Notes: generated from the letters alone by a model not told the origin. Positions 27,814 through 38,028 are shown, numbered from the stretch's first letter. The stretch: DNA of 64,000 bases from Bacteroidales bacterium (GCA_020438105.1 JAGQVE010000004.1:101504-165503), one strand, 5' to 3'. Numbers and translations are program-made.

Positions 27814-30750
27814 TTATTGAACCACAAAACGCTTGACTTTCCCAAACTGCTCAGTTCCCAGCCGGAGTAAATATACCCCTTTGGGAGCAAATGACATATC
27901 AAAATCAAAACTGTAGGAACCGCCCTGTCCGGGAACCCGGTTACTGATCAGCGTATGGCCCTGAATATCATGAATGGTCAGTATCATGGTTTCATCCAGA
28001 TAGTTGGATTCATAGGAAACCTCAAAATGATTATTTCCACGGTTTGCCAGTTTTAGTTCGTTGTTTTCCAGGGAGTTGATATCTGTCCCAGTTCCGAGTG
28101 TAATATTAACGATATAATCCTCAGTTTCGCCAAAAACGGTTTCCTCGCAAGGATCATCCGGTACGTTGTTGTTGTAATTGGTTTTTACCCTTAACATATG
28201 CTCACCGAGGGTGGCATTATTAGTTACGGGCAGCAAAATGGTTTCCGTAAAATTACCTGAAGTTTGCCCTTCAGCTATTACATAATCATCTATCACAATA
28301 TCTTCATCTTCAAAGCTGAAATTATCATTGTAATCAATCCATACCCTAACATGTGTGTTGCCGTATTCACAACCTATAGTTAAGTCGTGGGGTGCCGGTT
28401 TAAGCAGATTGGTGCTCATGTTGGTGTAATTGCCATATCCATTGGGATCGCAACCGGAAACATTATTTATGGTTCCCAATTCAAAACTATAGATCCCAAC
28501 ACCCTGCTCACAGTTAATTTCCGGCTGGCATAAACTGTTTATCACAAACACTGAGGTAGTATCATTTTCCATATTCTGATCACCTGCCAGTTCAGTGGTA
28601 ACTTTCAGTTGATGCCATCCAATTACCGAAAAGTCAGCCGGAGTAGCAAAAGTATAATCCATGAAAGACTCTGAATTAACAGTGCCTGAAACGGTTTCAG
28701 TAACAGGTGTTCCATCGTCAAGAATAAAAGTAATATCAAAATTTGATTGCGCATCAGCACCATAATTATACAGTGTAACTCCAACTGTTTCCTCATTTGA
28801 AAGATAAACGCCTGATTCGGGTGAAAGCACTGCCGTTACACCAAGATCGCTATTAAGCAAGTGGGTTACAGCCTGGGTGATGGTATCATTTTCCGGATTC
28901 AGGTCAGTACCTAAATTTGTTCCGGCATGAATTAAATAAGTTTCACCGGGAACTGAAAGATCTGCCGTAGTCGAAAATGTAAATTGTACATCCGTATTAC
29001 TTGATATCGTTCCGGTAAAATTTTCAGAAACCACTGTTCCGCCATTAATTTGATATGTAACCGGGAAATTTGATTGGTCATCCACACCAAAATTTCTAAC
29101 GGTAACCGTAATTTGTTCGGCACCGGTTAAAATGCCATTCTGAGGTTCATCCACGCTAATTATACCCAGATCATTCGCCAGATCAGGAGCAATTTTAAAT
29201 ACACCCACCTGATTTTTTCTGGGTCCGCCATTAAAATATTCTCCAATCGACCAAAAGGTTTTATCATCTGCAGGATCAATGGTCATTTGAGAATAATCAC
29301 CATAGCGGTTAAATGGGCTGGATGAAGAGCCTTCAGCATAACTCTCTTCGGCAATGGTCATCACGTTGAGTTCATCCGTTGCATACCGGCCGGTATACCG
29401 AAGTGACGGATATAGGGAATTACTGACAACGGAATAGGCCAGGCCGATGTTGCCCTGGGAGTCCATACACATGTTGCCGGCAAATGCACTATGTCCTTCG
29501 GGTTGGGCATAAGTTCCTTCCTGGTATATTGCCCAGTCGTCGCCATCATTTGCCTGACGTAATTCATACCAGCGAATTCCGGCCTTATTGTCGGCTCCGG
29601 TGAGATCAACAACAAAATTAAAAACCACAGAATTATGGTCGGTGAATCGGCGGTATTGAGCCATATACATAATAGTAGCCTGTAAAGCATCTATGTCCGG
29701 TCCTGAAGGTTGTGGCAGGTTAGAGAAAGAACCACCGTCAAACAATCCATCGAAAGGAGTGGTTGTTATCGATTGAGCCGTTGAAATACTTGAATTTGCC
29801 GGTGTGTCCCAGTCAACATTGATATTCCAGATTTTTAGATGGTCGGTACTTACACCACTCCAAACATCATCTTGCATGTATATGATTGGCGCATTTCCTG
29901 CCGGGGGCATATCAGGGCCTGTTACGTTGAACCCGAGCGGGCTGTAAAATCCACTTGTGGTAATTCCTGGTAATGGGAATCCAATCATTTGAGCAGTGGC
30001 ATCACCGTTTATCATTTTTTCCCTGTCGAGGGCATAAACTACTTCACTAAAGCCAGCAGAGGAGGAATTTTTATTGGAGGTGATATAATATCCATCCGAC
30101 CACATTGAATACTTCGGATAATCAGGGAAAGTGCTGGTAGGGAACTGGTAAGTATACCAGCCGCTGTTTACCGGATCAGGGCCTTGTGATATGGCAAATA
30201 AAAATCCATTGCTGTAAAATTGAGTAATAATAAAGCGATCAGCAATTTGATCGTACATTACAATTGGATCGCCCAAAGTTTGTCCTGGCCATATGGTCCC
30301 CAATGATGCAGCTGGGATCAAGGAGTTACCCTGTTTATCCCAGATTCTGAATGATGAATTCCATGAATTCATGAAATGGTTTGGTCCAACAGCACCAGTT
30401 GGATCAGTAGGAATGGTGCTTGATGCAGCCGCCTGAAAGGATAAAATGGGTTCTTTGCCTTTGATCATTGTACTTTTACTTTGCTGCTGCCAAAGAGGAT
30501 CAGGGCCGGCGGGCAGCCCTTTGCCCGGAACTGCTTGATTTGCATCGCGGCGCTTGGGGTTAACTTCTTGAGGTATTTCCATGGCCTCCTGAAAAGTGCC
30601 GGATGCAATTTGTGAGGCAATTGAAGGGACTTCCAACATATAACTTGTCTGTACAACTGAGGTTGCTTTTAAGGTTTCGTTTGATTTTTGACCAATTACT
30701 GAAATAGAAACCATTAAAAGAAAAATAGAAAGCGTAAATTGATATTTCAT
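27814..30750 (-). CDS. Large secreted T9SS protein with CARDB-like and GEVED domains
   Basis: 978 aa with a signal peptide ending near SVIGQ. The N-terminal half (about 95-535) is a beta-propeller-like region with repeated DPTGAVGPNHF / GDPIVMYDQIADRF type motifs, common in large Bacteroidota secreted proteins of unknown role. Two CARDB-like repeats (about 545-735; VTVRNFGVDDQSNFPVTYQI and VTLYNYGADAQSNFDITFIL) follow. A GEVED domain (about 800-890; VWIDYNDNFSFEDEDIV, CEETVFGETEDYIVN) precedes a T9SS type A sorting domain (to VKRFVVQ). No catalytic motif seen; probably an adhesin or carbohydrate-interacting surface protein. Confidence 0.85.
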   Translation of the reverse strand: MKYQFTLSIFLLMVSISVIGQKSNETLKATSVVQTSYMLEVPSIASQIASGTFQEAMEIPQEVNPKRRDANQAVPGKGLPAGPDPLWQQQSKSTMIKGKEPILSFQAAASSTIPTDPTGAVGPNHFMNSWNSSFRIWDKQGNSLIPAASLGTIWPGQTLGDPIVMYDQIADRFIITQFYSNGFLFAISQGPDPVNSGWYTYQFPTSTFPDYPKYSMWSDGYYITSNKNSSSAGFSEVVYALDREKMINGDATAQMIGFPLPGITTSGFYSPLGFNVTGPDMPPAGNAPIIYMQDDVWSGVSTDHLKIWNINVDWDTPANSSISTAQSITTTPFDGLFDGGSFSNLPQPSGPDIDALQATIMYMAQYRRFTDHNSVVFNFVVDLTGADNKAGIRWYELRQANDGDDWAIYQEGTYAQPEGHSAFAGNMCMDSQGNIGLAYSVVSNSLYPSLRYTGRYATDELNVMTIAEESYAEGSSSSPFNRYGDYSQMTIDPADDKTFWSIGEYFNGGPRKNQVGVFKIAPDLANDLGIISVDEPQNGILTGAEQITVTVRNFGVDDQSNFPVTYQINGGTVVSENFTGTISSNTDVQFTFSTTADLSVPGETYLIHAGTNLGTDLNPENDTITQAVTHLLNSDLGVTAVLSPESGVYLSNEETVGVTLYNYGADAQSNFDITFILDDGTPVTETVSGTVNSESFMDYTFATPADFSVIGWHQLKVTTELAGDQNMENDTTSVFVINSLCQPEINCEQGVGIYSFELGTINNVSGCDPNGYGNYTNMSTNLLKPAPHDLTIGCEYGNTHVRVWIDYNDNFSFEDEDIVIDDYVIAEGQTSGNFTETILLPVTNNATLGEHMLRVKTNYNNNVPDDPCEETVFGETEDYIVNITLGTGTDINSLENNELKLANRGNNHFEVSYESNYLDETMILTIHDIQGHTLISNRVPGQGGSYSFDFDMSFAPKGVYLLRLGTEQFGKVKRFVVQ

Positions 30751-30965
30751 TTGATTATAATTAAATATGATTCAGGAAAAATTATGCTTTTCAACTGACA
30801 TTCTGAAAATCAGAATGGGTGTTTGAAAATTGAAATTATAAAGCTGTTTAACACTTAATTAACATCTTTGGCCCTTTTTTGTTTCAAAGGGCGGCTTTTT
30901 GCTGTCATTTTCCGGTTAATGATTTTGATTAGCTTTGTAAACTAACTTCTAATTAAATATCTCCA

Positions 30966-32060
30966 ATGAATACAGAAATCAATTCCGGGCAGGCCTCAAA
31001 ACAGGTTCGCCATGCCATGGATATTACTATAAAAGTTGGTGTAGTTTTGCTATTGTTAGCATGGTGTTTTTGGATCATATCACCATTTGTTTCCATTATG
31101 TTTTGGGCAATAATTATTGCAGTAACACTCTACCCATTATATACCAGGCTGGCAAAAAAGCTCAAAAATAGAAATAAAGTAGCTGCTGCTATTGTTACAA
31201 TGATACTGTTAGCCATATTGCTGGTCCCGGGATTTATTTTTACAGAATCAATGGTGGCTGGGGTTAAAAAATACAGTTATCAGTTCAATGCTGAAAATTT
31301 TACAATTCCGCCTCCCGATGAACAAATAAAAAACACACCCTTGGTTGGTGATTTTATTTATGATACCTGGGCCGGGGCCTACGATGACTTTGAAGGATCT
31401 GTAAAATCATATTCATCGCAGTTGAAGTCTGTGGGTAAATGGTTTCTTGATGCCTTAATGGGAACCGGAATGGGCTTTTTACAATTTCTTATTTCAATTT
31501 TAATTTCAGGCGTATTATTGGCTACATCAAATTCGAGCAGCCGGTTTTTAAAGAAATTATTTATCCGTTTGATTGGTGAAAAAGGGGAGGATTTTGCGCT
31601 TACCACTGAAAATACCATTCGAAATGTTTCTAAAGGTGTGATCGGTGTGGCATTTATCCAGGCTTTTTTAGCCGGCCTTGTTTTCGTTTTGGCAGGAGTG
31701 CCCTATGCCGGATTATGGGCAATAATTTGCCTCATCCTGGCCATTGTCCAAATTGGCCCCGGCCTGGTAATTATCCCGGTTATCATTTACCTTTTTTCGG
31801 TGTCGGACACCTGGGTGGCTATTTTATGGACTATTGCTTTAGTTATGGTTATGCTATCGGATAATATTATTAAACCGCTGCTCATGGGTAAGGGCGCCTC
31901 TGTTCCTACGCTCGTGATTTTCCTGGGATCCATCGGAGGGTTTATTACCTCAGGATTTATGGGCCTCTTTTTAGGAGCTGTTATCCTTGCTCTGGGATAT
32001 AAGTTGATCCTGCTTTGGGTTGGAGATAACCCCACTGAAAATTTGAATGCGGCTGGTTGA
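30966..32060 (+). CDS. AI-2E-type (PerM/YdiK-family) membrane permease
   Basis: 364 aa with about seven to eight transmembrane helices and a soluble stretch after the third helix, the layout of the AI-2E transporter family. The C-terminal motif DNIIKPLLMGKGASVPTLVIF is the family signature. Members export AI-2 or act as Na+/H+ antiporters; the substrate here is unknown. It ends in TGA. The start codon of the next gene (32101) is 40 nt downstream. Confidence 0.9.
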   Translation: MNTEINSGQASKQVRHAMDITIKVGVVLLLLAWCFWIISPFVSIMFWAIIIAVTLYPLYTRLAKKLKNRNKVAAAIVTMILLAILLVPGFIFTESMVAGVKKYSYQFNAENFTIPPPDEQIKNTPLVGDFIYDTWAGAYDDFEGSVKSYSSQLKSVGKWFLDALMGTGMGFLQFLISILISGVLLATSNSSSRFLKKLFIRLIGEKGEDFALTTENTIRNVSKGVIGVAFIQAFLAGLVFVLAGVPYAGLWAIICLILAIVQIGPGLVIIPVIIYLFSVSDTWVAILWTIALVMVMLSDNIIKPLLMGKGASVPTLVIFLGSIGGFITSGFMGLFLGAVILALGYKLILLWVGDNPTENLNAAG

Positions 32061-32100
32061 AAAACAAATCAAATATCGAATTCAGAAAGAACAGATTATT

Positions 32101-33531
32101 ATGATAAAAAAAATGCAAATCATTGTAGTGTGCTTAATGCTGACGCTACTGGCTCATGCCCAGGATTACACCTATGACAGACAAATTGGTGAACAGTCAG
32201 CTAAACAGGTTGAGATGATGATTGGCTTATATCCTGATTCTAGGTTAAATGCATATGTGGATGAAGTTGGTGAAAGGCTGGTAGTTGCCCTTGGTAAATC
32301 ACCATTTCAATTTGAGTTTAATGTAGTGGATATGGCCGAACCGAATGCCTTTGCCCTGCCGGGTGGTTTTATTTACGTTTCCAGGGGGTTACTTTCGTTA
32401 GTTAATGAAGAAGATGAACTAGCCGGAGTAATAGGACATGAAATGATCCATGTTACCAAAAGGCACTCCATCAAACAAATGAAGAAAAGTATTTTACCTT
32501 CTATCCTTATGATTCCCGGAGCATTGGTTGGTGGATTGGTGAATGAAGATCTCGGAAACATAATAAATGCACCCATTTCATTAGGCTCTAATTTGTTTCT
32601 TATGAATTACAGTCGGAAGCAGGAAAAGGAAGCTGATCTTTATGGGGTTGAACTGGCCTCTGAAGCAGGTTATGACCCATCCAAACTTGCTGTTATTCTT
32701 CATCATCTATCGAAAGAGGTAGAGAATTTAACCGGCGAAGCTGAAAAGAAAAGTTACTTTAGCTCTCATCCCTTTACACCAAAACGGGTTGAGGATTTGG
32801 GTGAACATGTTCACTCAATCACATGGAGATCAGCAACTCCCATAGCTGAGAACAAAAGCATCCTTTTTTCAAAGCTGGATGGAATGTATATTGGGCAAAA
32901 TCCTTCACAGGGGATTTTTAAGGACAATTTATTCCTTCATCCTGAGCTAAATCTCAGTTTGCAATTTCCAAAAGATTGGAAAACCGTCAATGTTCCTGCG
33001 GCGGTTGGTGCGTTTGAAGAAAAGGGGAATGCCCAGATCATTGTTACTCTTGAGGATCAGTTCAGTACTGCAGATTCAGCTGCGAACGTATTTGCTCAAA
33101 AGTTTAAGGAGTGGTCGGGCAAGGACCCATACATAAATGATTCGGTTGAAATAAATGGATATAAATCAAGGAGGATTTCGGTTACCGAAAAACAGAATGA
33201 AAAAGTCATTGCTTTAAATTCATGGTGGATTCAAAAGGAACAATATCTGTTAAATATTGTAGCGGTTTCATTGGTTGAATTTGAAGAACCTGTTATGGAA
33301 GCAGTCACAAGCCTGAAGGATTTAACAGAAGAAGAAAAACAAATGATTACAGGACTAAAATTGAAATCAGCTGTGGCACAGAAAGGTGAAACCATTAGCC
33401 AGTTTTGTGAAAGGACGGGCAATGCATTGGATGCCAAAGAAACAGCCCTGGTAAATGGCCTGGAAGAAAATTCAAAGTTAGATGAGGGTCAGGTATTAAA
33501 AATAGCCATTGATACGCCGTATTTTAATTAG
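32101..33531 (+). CDS. Secreted M48-family zinc metalloprotease
   Basis: 476 aa from the ATG at 32101; the longer frame from 32047 overlaps the previous gene and would bury the signal peptide. A signal peptide (IIVVCLMLTLLAHAQ) precedes the M48 domain, with zinc motif HEMIH (113-117) and the third ligand in KEADLYGVELA. The C-terminal half has a beta region and ends with a LysM-like stretch (GETISQFCERTGNALDAKE). The layout resembles BepA/YfgC-type periplasmic proteases that process outer-membrane proteins. It converges with a TldD/PmbA-like gene, with stops overlapping by 8 nt. Confidence 0.88.
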   Translation: MIKKMQIIVVCLMLTLLAHAQDYTYDRQIGEQSAKQVEMMIGLYPDSRLNAYVDEVGERLVVALGKSPFQFEFNVVDMAEPNAFALPGGFIYVSRGLLSLVNEEDELAGVIGHEMIHVTKRHSIKQMKKSILPSILMIPGALVGGLVNEDLGNIINAPISLGSNLFLMNYSRKQEKEADLYGVELASEAGYDPSKLAVILHHLSKEVENLTGEAEKKSYFSSHPFTPKRVEDLGEHVHSITWRSATPIAENKSILFSKLDGMYIGQNPSQGIFKDNLFLHPELNLSLQFPKDWKTVNVPAAVGAFEEKGNAQIIVTLEDQFSTADSAANVFAQKFKEWSGKDPYINDSVEINGYKSRRISVTEKQNEKVIALNSWWIQKEQYLLNIVAVSLVEFEEPVMEAVTSLKDLTEEEKQMITGLKLKSAVAQKGETISQFCERTGNALDAKETALVNGLEENSKLDEGQVLKIAIDTPYFN

Positions 33532-35290
33532 TCATGCCTGAGGCGCTCCTGTCAACCAATTCCAATGGATTGGTAATTTCATCGCCGGCGGTATGGATTT
33601 TATCTCGCTCTTTATTTACATTAATTTCATATTCTTCAATTAAGAGGGCAGTTGGACCAATGCAAGATGATAAATGACCATAATCATAGTAGCCTCCGGT
33701 ACCAGTATTAACGAGGCCGGTTTCTTTGCCAAATACCAATTTCTTCATGTCCTTGGCCTCTATGTTTCCATTCAGGTAAATATTCCCCAAAATGGTTTCT
33801 TCACCTGTTTCTAAATCCACCTTGTAGATATTATATGACATTTCAACTACGTTGGAAGGAATAGTCCTGGCAATCAACGCGAATTCCAGTTCTTCTTCCT
33901 TTGCGGTTTCAATCAATTTGGCTTTTAAATCTACTTCTGATAAACCATTTTTATCCTCAATTTTTATTACAGAAGGCGATTTGGATTTACTAACGCCCGA
34001 ATAGGATGCGGTAAATGGGTAATGTCCGTTCGACACGCTGGTAACATTTGTTGGTGTGCGTGAGGAGAGCATGTTTTTAAGTATACCATCTTCCACTAAA
34101 ACGATTGAATCAGGTGGGATGATCCCTTCGGAATCTATGGGATAGCCTCCTAATACCGGCTTTCCATGCCAGGAAGATAGTTTAGGTAATGCGGTAATAG
34201 TAACGCCATCTCCAAGAATCTTTTTATCTATTTTGGATTGCCATTCATTGTCGATTTCCTCAAAATATACATCTCCATTGTAATCAACCACCAGGTTGTT
34301 TCGCTCAGCAAACAAGCTTTTATCATAGTCAAATAGATTGTCCATTAAAACTTCGCAAGCCTTATCACCTAAGATAAGAATAGGGCCAGTATAGTCTTCT
34401 TCAAGCTTTTCAGCCTTTTCATTTTCCATTAAATCCCCGATCAGTGTTTCAATTTCCATCAGCAAAACTTCATTTGAGGGGAAATCATCAGGCGAAATTG
34501 CACTATATGAAAATGAACTTGAAAGTCTGTTGTCATCATCAATATCTTTGCTTACGCTTACCCTTATACTAGCGGAGTTAACGGGGATTCTGAATTTTGT
34601 TCCTTCGTTACTGATAAAATAAACAATGTTTTGATGAAAACTCATTGAGGCAGTTGAAAAATCAAGCTCAGGGTACTTGTAAAAGGAGTTGGAAAGTTCT
34701 GCAATTTTCTTTTCGAGCTTTTCAATATCAGGTTGCACGAAATTGCAGGGTAGCAATAATTCAACGGTATCAGCTCTTGCAAAATCGTCGAGTTTAAGCG
34801 CATCTGCTTCAATTTTACCTTTTTCAATAAGGTTGAGCTTTTCACGATGGTTAGCGCCGGCTTCAAGGTAAATATCATTGGTGTTCAGCCAAAATGACCT
34901 GCGGATGCCCCAGTAATCATTGTCGATGGGCAAAATGTCGGGGGCACCTCCCATTCCCATGTTTCCCTGATTTTGTCCACTGAAATTTTCATCGTTGAGT
35001 TCATAACTTCCCACTATCAGCCTGAACGACCAGGTTCTGGAGTTACTGGTATCGCTGTTGCTTATTGTCCCCAGTTCGGCCTGAATATTAAGGTCCTTAC
35101 TGTCGGTTATTTCGTAGCTGATATAACAGGGCTTTGCATAATCTTTATATTCAAGCTGATCAATCCCCCGTGTTATTTCGTCTTCCATGGCTCTGAACAA
35201 TACGGAATCATTTACAGTTTGTGAAAAACCAAAATAAACACTACTGCATAAAAGCAGTAATATGGCAAACGATAATTTAGTTTTTGTCAT
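33524..35290 (-). CDS. Secreted TldD/PmbA-family protein lacking the metal motif
   Basis: 588 aa with a signal peptide (VYFGFSQ). It follows the TldD/PmbA fold through SVSNGHYPFTASYSGVSKSKSP and a C-terminal LVNTGTGGYYDYGHLSS segment, but has no HExxxH. This parallels the usual TldD (active) and PmbA/TldE (inactive) heterodimer. It overlaps the partner gene at 35277-37007 by 14 nt, and the active partner is translated first. Unlike the cytoplasmic E. coli proteins, both here carry export signals. Confidence 0.82.
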   Translation of the reverse strand: MTKTKLSFAILLLLCSSVYFGFSQTVNDSVLFRAMEDEITRGIDQLEYKDYAKPCYISYEITDSKDLNIQAELGTISNSDTSNSRTWSFRLIVGSYELNDENFSGQNQGNMGMGGAPDILPIDNDYWGIRRSFWLNTNDIYLEAGANHREKLNLIEKGKIEADALKLDDFARADTVELLLPCNFVQPDIEKLEKKIAELSNSFYKYPELDFSTASMSFHQNIVYFISNEGTKFRIPVNSASIRVSVSKDIDDDNRLSSSFSYSAISPDDFPSNEVLLMEIETLIGDLMENEKAEKLEEDYTGPILILGDKACEVLMDNLFDYDKSLFAERNNLVVDYNGDVYFEEIDNEWQSKIDKKILGDGVTITALPKLSSWHGKPVLGGYPIDSEGIIPPDSIVLVEDGILKNMLSSRTPTNVTSVSNGHYPFTASYSGVSKSKSPSVIKIEDKNGLSEVDLKAKLIETAKEEELEFALIARTIPSNVVEMSYNIYKVDLETGEETILGNIYLNGNIEAKDMKKLVFGKETGLVNTGTGGYYDYGHLSSCIGPTALLIEEYEINVNKERDKIHTAGDEITNPLELVDRSASGMTN

Positions 35291-37007
35291 AGTTCAGATT
35301 GTTTTGTTGGATGGCTTCCGTTTCAGGATCTGGTAATACAGGCCATTCGGGTTTATATGAAAACTGGTTTTGCGTTTCTACTTTCCGAACAAGCATTGCC
35401 GGAGCAATTGTAGATACAGGGACTGATCCCGATTCTGCGCCACACATACCGGAAAACACCTCATATTCATTTCCCGCAGCAATAATCTCAGAAAACATGA
35501 TCAGCGGAGTTCCTATTAAATTTACACCCCTGACTAATTCGTCGGGTCGGCCATCCACATAAATTCGGTAAACCTCAATGGGGAAGATATTAAAATAATC
35601 GGGTTGGTAGTTCATGGTATTTGTTAAACCTCCCGAAACCGTTTTGAAATAATAGCCATATTCTTTCTTCTGTTTTTTACATTCCTTAACCAGCATTTTT
35701 CTCAAACTTTCAGAGCTTTCCGCATCTTTTGCAGTAACAAACAGATTGGATTGACGGGCCACAGGATCCATTGAAAGGTTAGATCTGCCATGCCCATTGG
35801 AATGGTTAACACCTTCAATTGGTTTGCGCGACATAAGGAAGTTCATAAGTTTCCCATTTTCTATATTCACCACCTTTTGGGCGGCAATTCCCTGATCATC
35901 GTACAGGTAGTGACCTACCAGATCAGTTCCCTGCCAGTTTGATTGGGTTGGATCAGAATAAACAGAAATGGACTTATTGATAACCTCCTTGCCGACTTTA
36001 TCCTTAAAGGTTTTACTATTAAATGAATCTTCCATGCGGTGCCCCTCAATGCGATGGCCTAATATTTCATGGAAAAATACCCCGGCAGCCTCGGCGGATA
36101 AAATCGCGGGTCCTGAATAAGGTTCAGCTTTGGGAGCATTGCAAAGTGCCAGTACTTTTTCTTTTACTTTCTCCATGTCAGCCAATATTACTGAATCAGA
36201 AGGAAGGCCCTCCGGAGTGAAAGCATAATAAGCCTGGCTGTAAGGCATAAATTCATCTTCGGTGGAACGGCCCAAAACAATAATCGTTAGTATACTTAAT
36301 CGCTTGTTTTGTGTAATCTCACTTTTTTCGGTGCTTACAAAATATTCGCGGTCAACCGAATAAGCAAACCCGGCTGTAGCAATGGTGATTTCAGGAATTC
36401 CTTTAAAAACTGCAGTATACCTGTTTAACCTGGCCTTCCATTCGTTCATATCAACCTCGTAGGATGACTCAGGAAGCCGGTCCTTATAATATTGTACTGC
36501 TTCTTCGTGACTAAAATCATCAACTTCCTTTAATTTAGTGCTGTCCAGATTGTCCAAATTGTTTTGATAACTTTCAACAACATCCTTATAAAGTCGGTTT
36601 GTTGTTTCCCAAATGGAGTATTTAACCAGGTCGGGACTCAGATCGCGGGGAAGGGTATTGTATCCACCACCAAATCCTCCATAAAAAGAACCCATTCCCA
36701 TTTGATTATCAAAGGTATGGGTATTATCAAATTCATAGGACCCAACCCTGATGGTAGCAGCAAATGAGGTGCTTTTATCCACATCATATGACAGGGTATT
36801 TCCAAAGGTAGAGGATGCGGAAGCCCCGTAGCTTTCTATGGCTTTAAAATCCATGTAATAAGGAGGATATTCCTTTTCCTGCAGTTCATTGTATTCTCTC
36901 CATAATTCATCCTTCATAATAGTCATCAAAGGATCGGTTTGTGCTGTAGTTTGAAGGAAGGAAAGAAAGAAAAACAGTAAAAATAAATCCGAAATCAGTT
37001 TTCTCAT
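35277..37007 (-). CDS. Secreted TldD-type metallopeptidase
   Basis: 576 aa from the ATG at 37007; the ORF extends 16 residues further but the signal peptide (LISDLFLLFFFLSFLQTTAQ) favours this start. The zinc site is HEILGH (about 313-318) with EGHRMEDS following, as in TldD. Other family landmarks are GVNHSNGHGRSN and VRGVNLIGTPLIMFSEI. TldD with TldE/PmbA degrades unfolded or modified peptides in the cytoplasm; this pair appears periplasmic. It forms a two-gene operon with the downstream inactive partner. Confidence 0.88.
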   Translation of the reverse strand: MRKLISDLFLLFFFLSFLQTTAQTDPLMTIMKDELWREYNELQEKEYPPYYMDFKAIESYGASASSTFGNTLSYDVDKSTSFAATIRVGSYEFDNTHTFDNQMGMGSFYGGFGGGYNTLPRDLSPDLVKYSIWETTNRLYKDVVESYQNNLDNLDSTKLKEVDDFSHEEAVQYYKDRLPESSYEVDMNEWKARLNRYTAVFKGIPEITIATAGFAYSVDREYFVSTEKSEITQNKRLSILTIIVLGRSTEDEFMPYSQAYYAFTPEGLPSDSVILADMEKVKEKVLALCNAPKAEPYSGPAILSAEAAGVFFHEILGHRIEGHRMEDSFNSKTFKDKVGKEVINKSISVYSDPTQSNWQGTDLVGHYLYDDQGIAAQKVVNIENGKLMNFLMSRKPIEGVNHSNGHGRSNLSMDPVARQSNLFVTAKDAESSESLRKMLVKECKKQKKEYGYYFKTVSGGLTNTMNYQPDYFNIFPIEVYRIYVDGRPDELVRGVNLIGTPLIMFSEIIAAGNEYEVFSGMCGAESGSVPVSTIAPAMLVRKVETQNQFSYKPEWPVLPDPETEAIQQNNLNYDKN

Positions 37008-37521
37008 ATCTTCTTTTCTGTAGATAATATTTAAATAACCTTTATCGTAACGCAAAAGCCACTGCTTTTATGTTAAGCAGGCAAAAATATTAAATTGTAG
37101 CACTTTGCCAATATAAATATTCAAATACCTCTTGACTGCCCTTGCTTTTATGTAATAGTGGAATAATTTTTAAAGATGGTGTATCCTTACAACAAAACTT
37201 CCGTAGAAAACTATCCGATTAAACAAGAATTGAATTTTTTATCAAGACAACCCGAAAAAACCCGATGGAATTATTCCTTAATAAAGATGATATTTTTAAA
37301 CTTATGATGAACCAGGGATAGTTCACATTGTGGGTGTTTTAAAACCCATATGTTGAATTAGAATTATGAGAACTCAAGCTACTTTTTACAACTTTCCTGT
37401 ATCCAGGAGAATCTATCCTCAACTGAAATCTGCTTGCAATTCTGTGTTCAACCAGGGTTATGGTGTGTAATAAATTTTGAATGACTTTATAATCCCATTT
37501 ATAAACTTAACAGAATTAATT
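37008..37521 (+). other. Intergenic region, 514 nt
   Basis: No supported gene. It holds the upstream region of the divergent TldD gene, a weak inverted repeat (TGGGT and AACCCA near 37330-37350), and a 34-codon ATG-started frame at 37366-37470 (MRTQATFYNF...QGYGV) with no recognisable homology. Codon use does not distinguish it from noise. Confidence 0.4.
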
Positions 37522-37749
37522 ATGAAAACATTAAAGCGATTTCTCTTATTAGCTGTGATCTCATTGGTGGTCACTGTTTCGATGGCCCAAACACCACCAC
37601 ACCCCAACGGCGGAAGTGATCCGGGAGTAGGAAGTACTCCAGTTGGCGGCGGAGCACCAATTGGTGGAGGTTTACTTATCCTGCTGGCAATGAGTTTAGG
37701 TTATGGTGCCAAAAAAGTATATGATCTAAGAAAGAGAGCACTTGAATAG
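37522..37749 (+). CDS. Small PID-CTERM-like exported protein, copy 1
   Basis: 75 aa from the ATG at 37522 (an upstream in-frame ATG at 37477 is less likely). A signal peptide ends at SMAQ. A short Pro/Gly-rich linker (TPPHPNGGSDPGVGSTPVGG) leads to GAPIGGG, then a hydrophobic stretch (LLILLAMSLGYGAKK) and a basic tail. The signal-linker-helix-basic tail order resembles the PID-CTERM sorting proteins of Bacteroidota. A paralogue with the same linker lies at 40794-41033; both precede large T9SS proteins. Confidence 0.7.
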   Translation: MKTLKRFLLLAVISLVVTVSMAQTPPHPNGGSDPGVGSTPVGGGAPIGGGLLILLAMSLGYGAKKVYDLRKRALE

Positions 37750-37806
37750 TCGTTTTGATCAAACCCTGATCAAATTAAGTTTTTAAAACAAATTAAATCC
37801 AGAATT

Positions 37807-38028
37807 ATGAATGCACCTGCCTTTCCATCAGGAATAGTTAAAGCCTGCAATTATTTTAAATCAGATCAACATCTTGACATCACAACACGAGATGGTTTTG
37901 TATTCAGGTATTATAATGTCCCCGAGGAAATTTCAGACGCTTTTATTAAAGCTGAAAATCCGGGACTTTTTTACATGAAAATGATCAGAAACAAGTACAA
38001 GCGGTTGCTCAGGTCATTCGATAGTTAA
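37807..38028 (+). CDS. Small KTSC-like domain protein
   Basis: 73 aa, no signal peptide. The pattern YFKSDQHLDITTRDGFVFRYYNVPEEISDAFIKAENPG followed by a terminal basic helix (MIRNKYKRLL) matches the small KTSC fold (beta strands, then Y-x-x-V-P, then a helix), although the K-T-S-C tetrad itself is not conserved. Function of KTSC domains is unknown. It sits between the small exported protein and the 762-aa T9SS protein, all on one strand. Confidence 0.6.
   Translation: MNAPAFPSGIVKACNYFKSDQHLDITTRDGFVFRYYNVPEEISDAFIKAENPGLFYMKMIRNKYKRLLRSFDS

Noticed and set aside
37366..37470. 34-codon ORF upstream of the first small exported protein
   Set aside because: No homology, signal or coupling to support it. 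Mentioned only in the intergenic entry.
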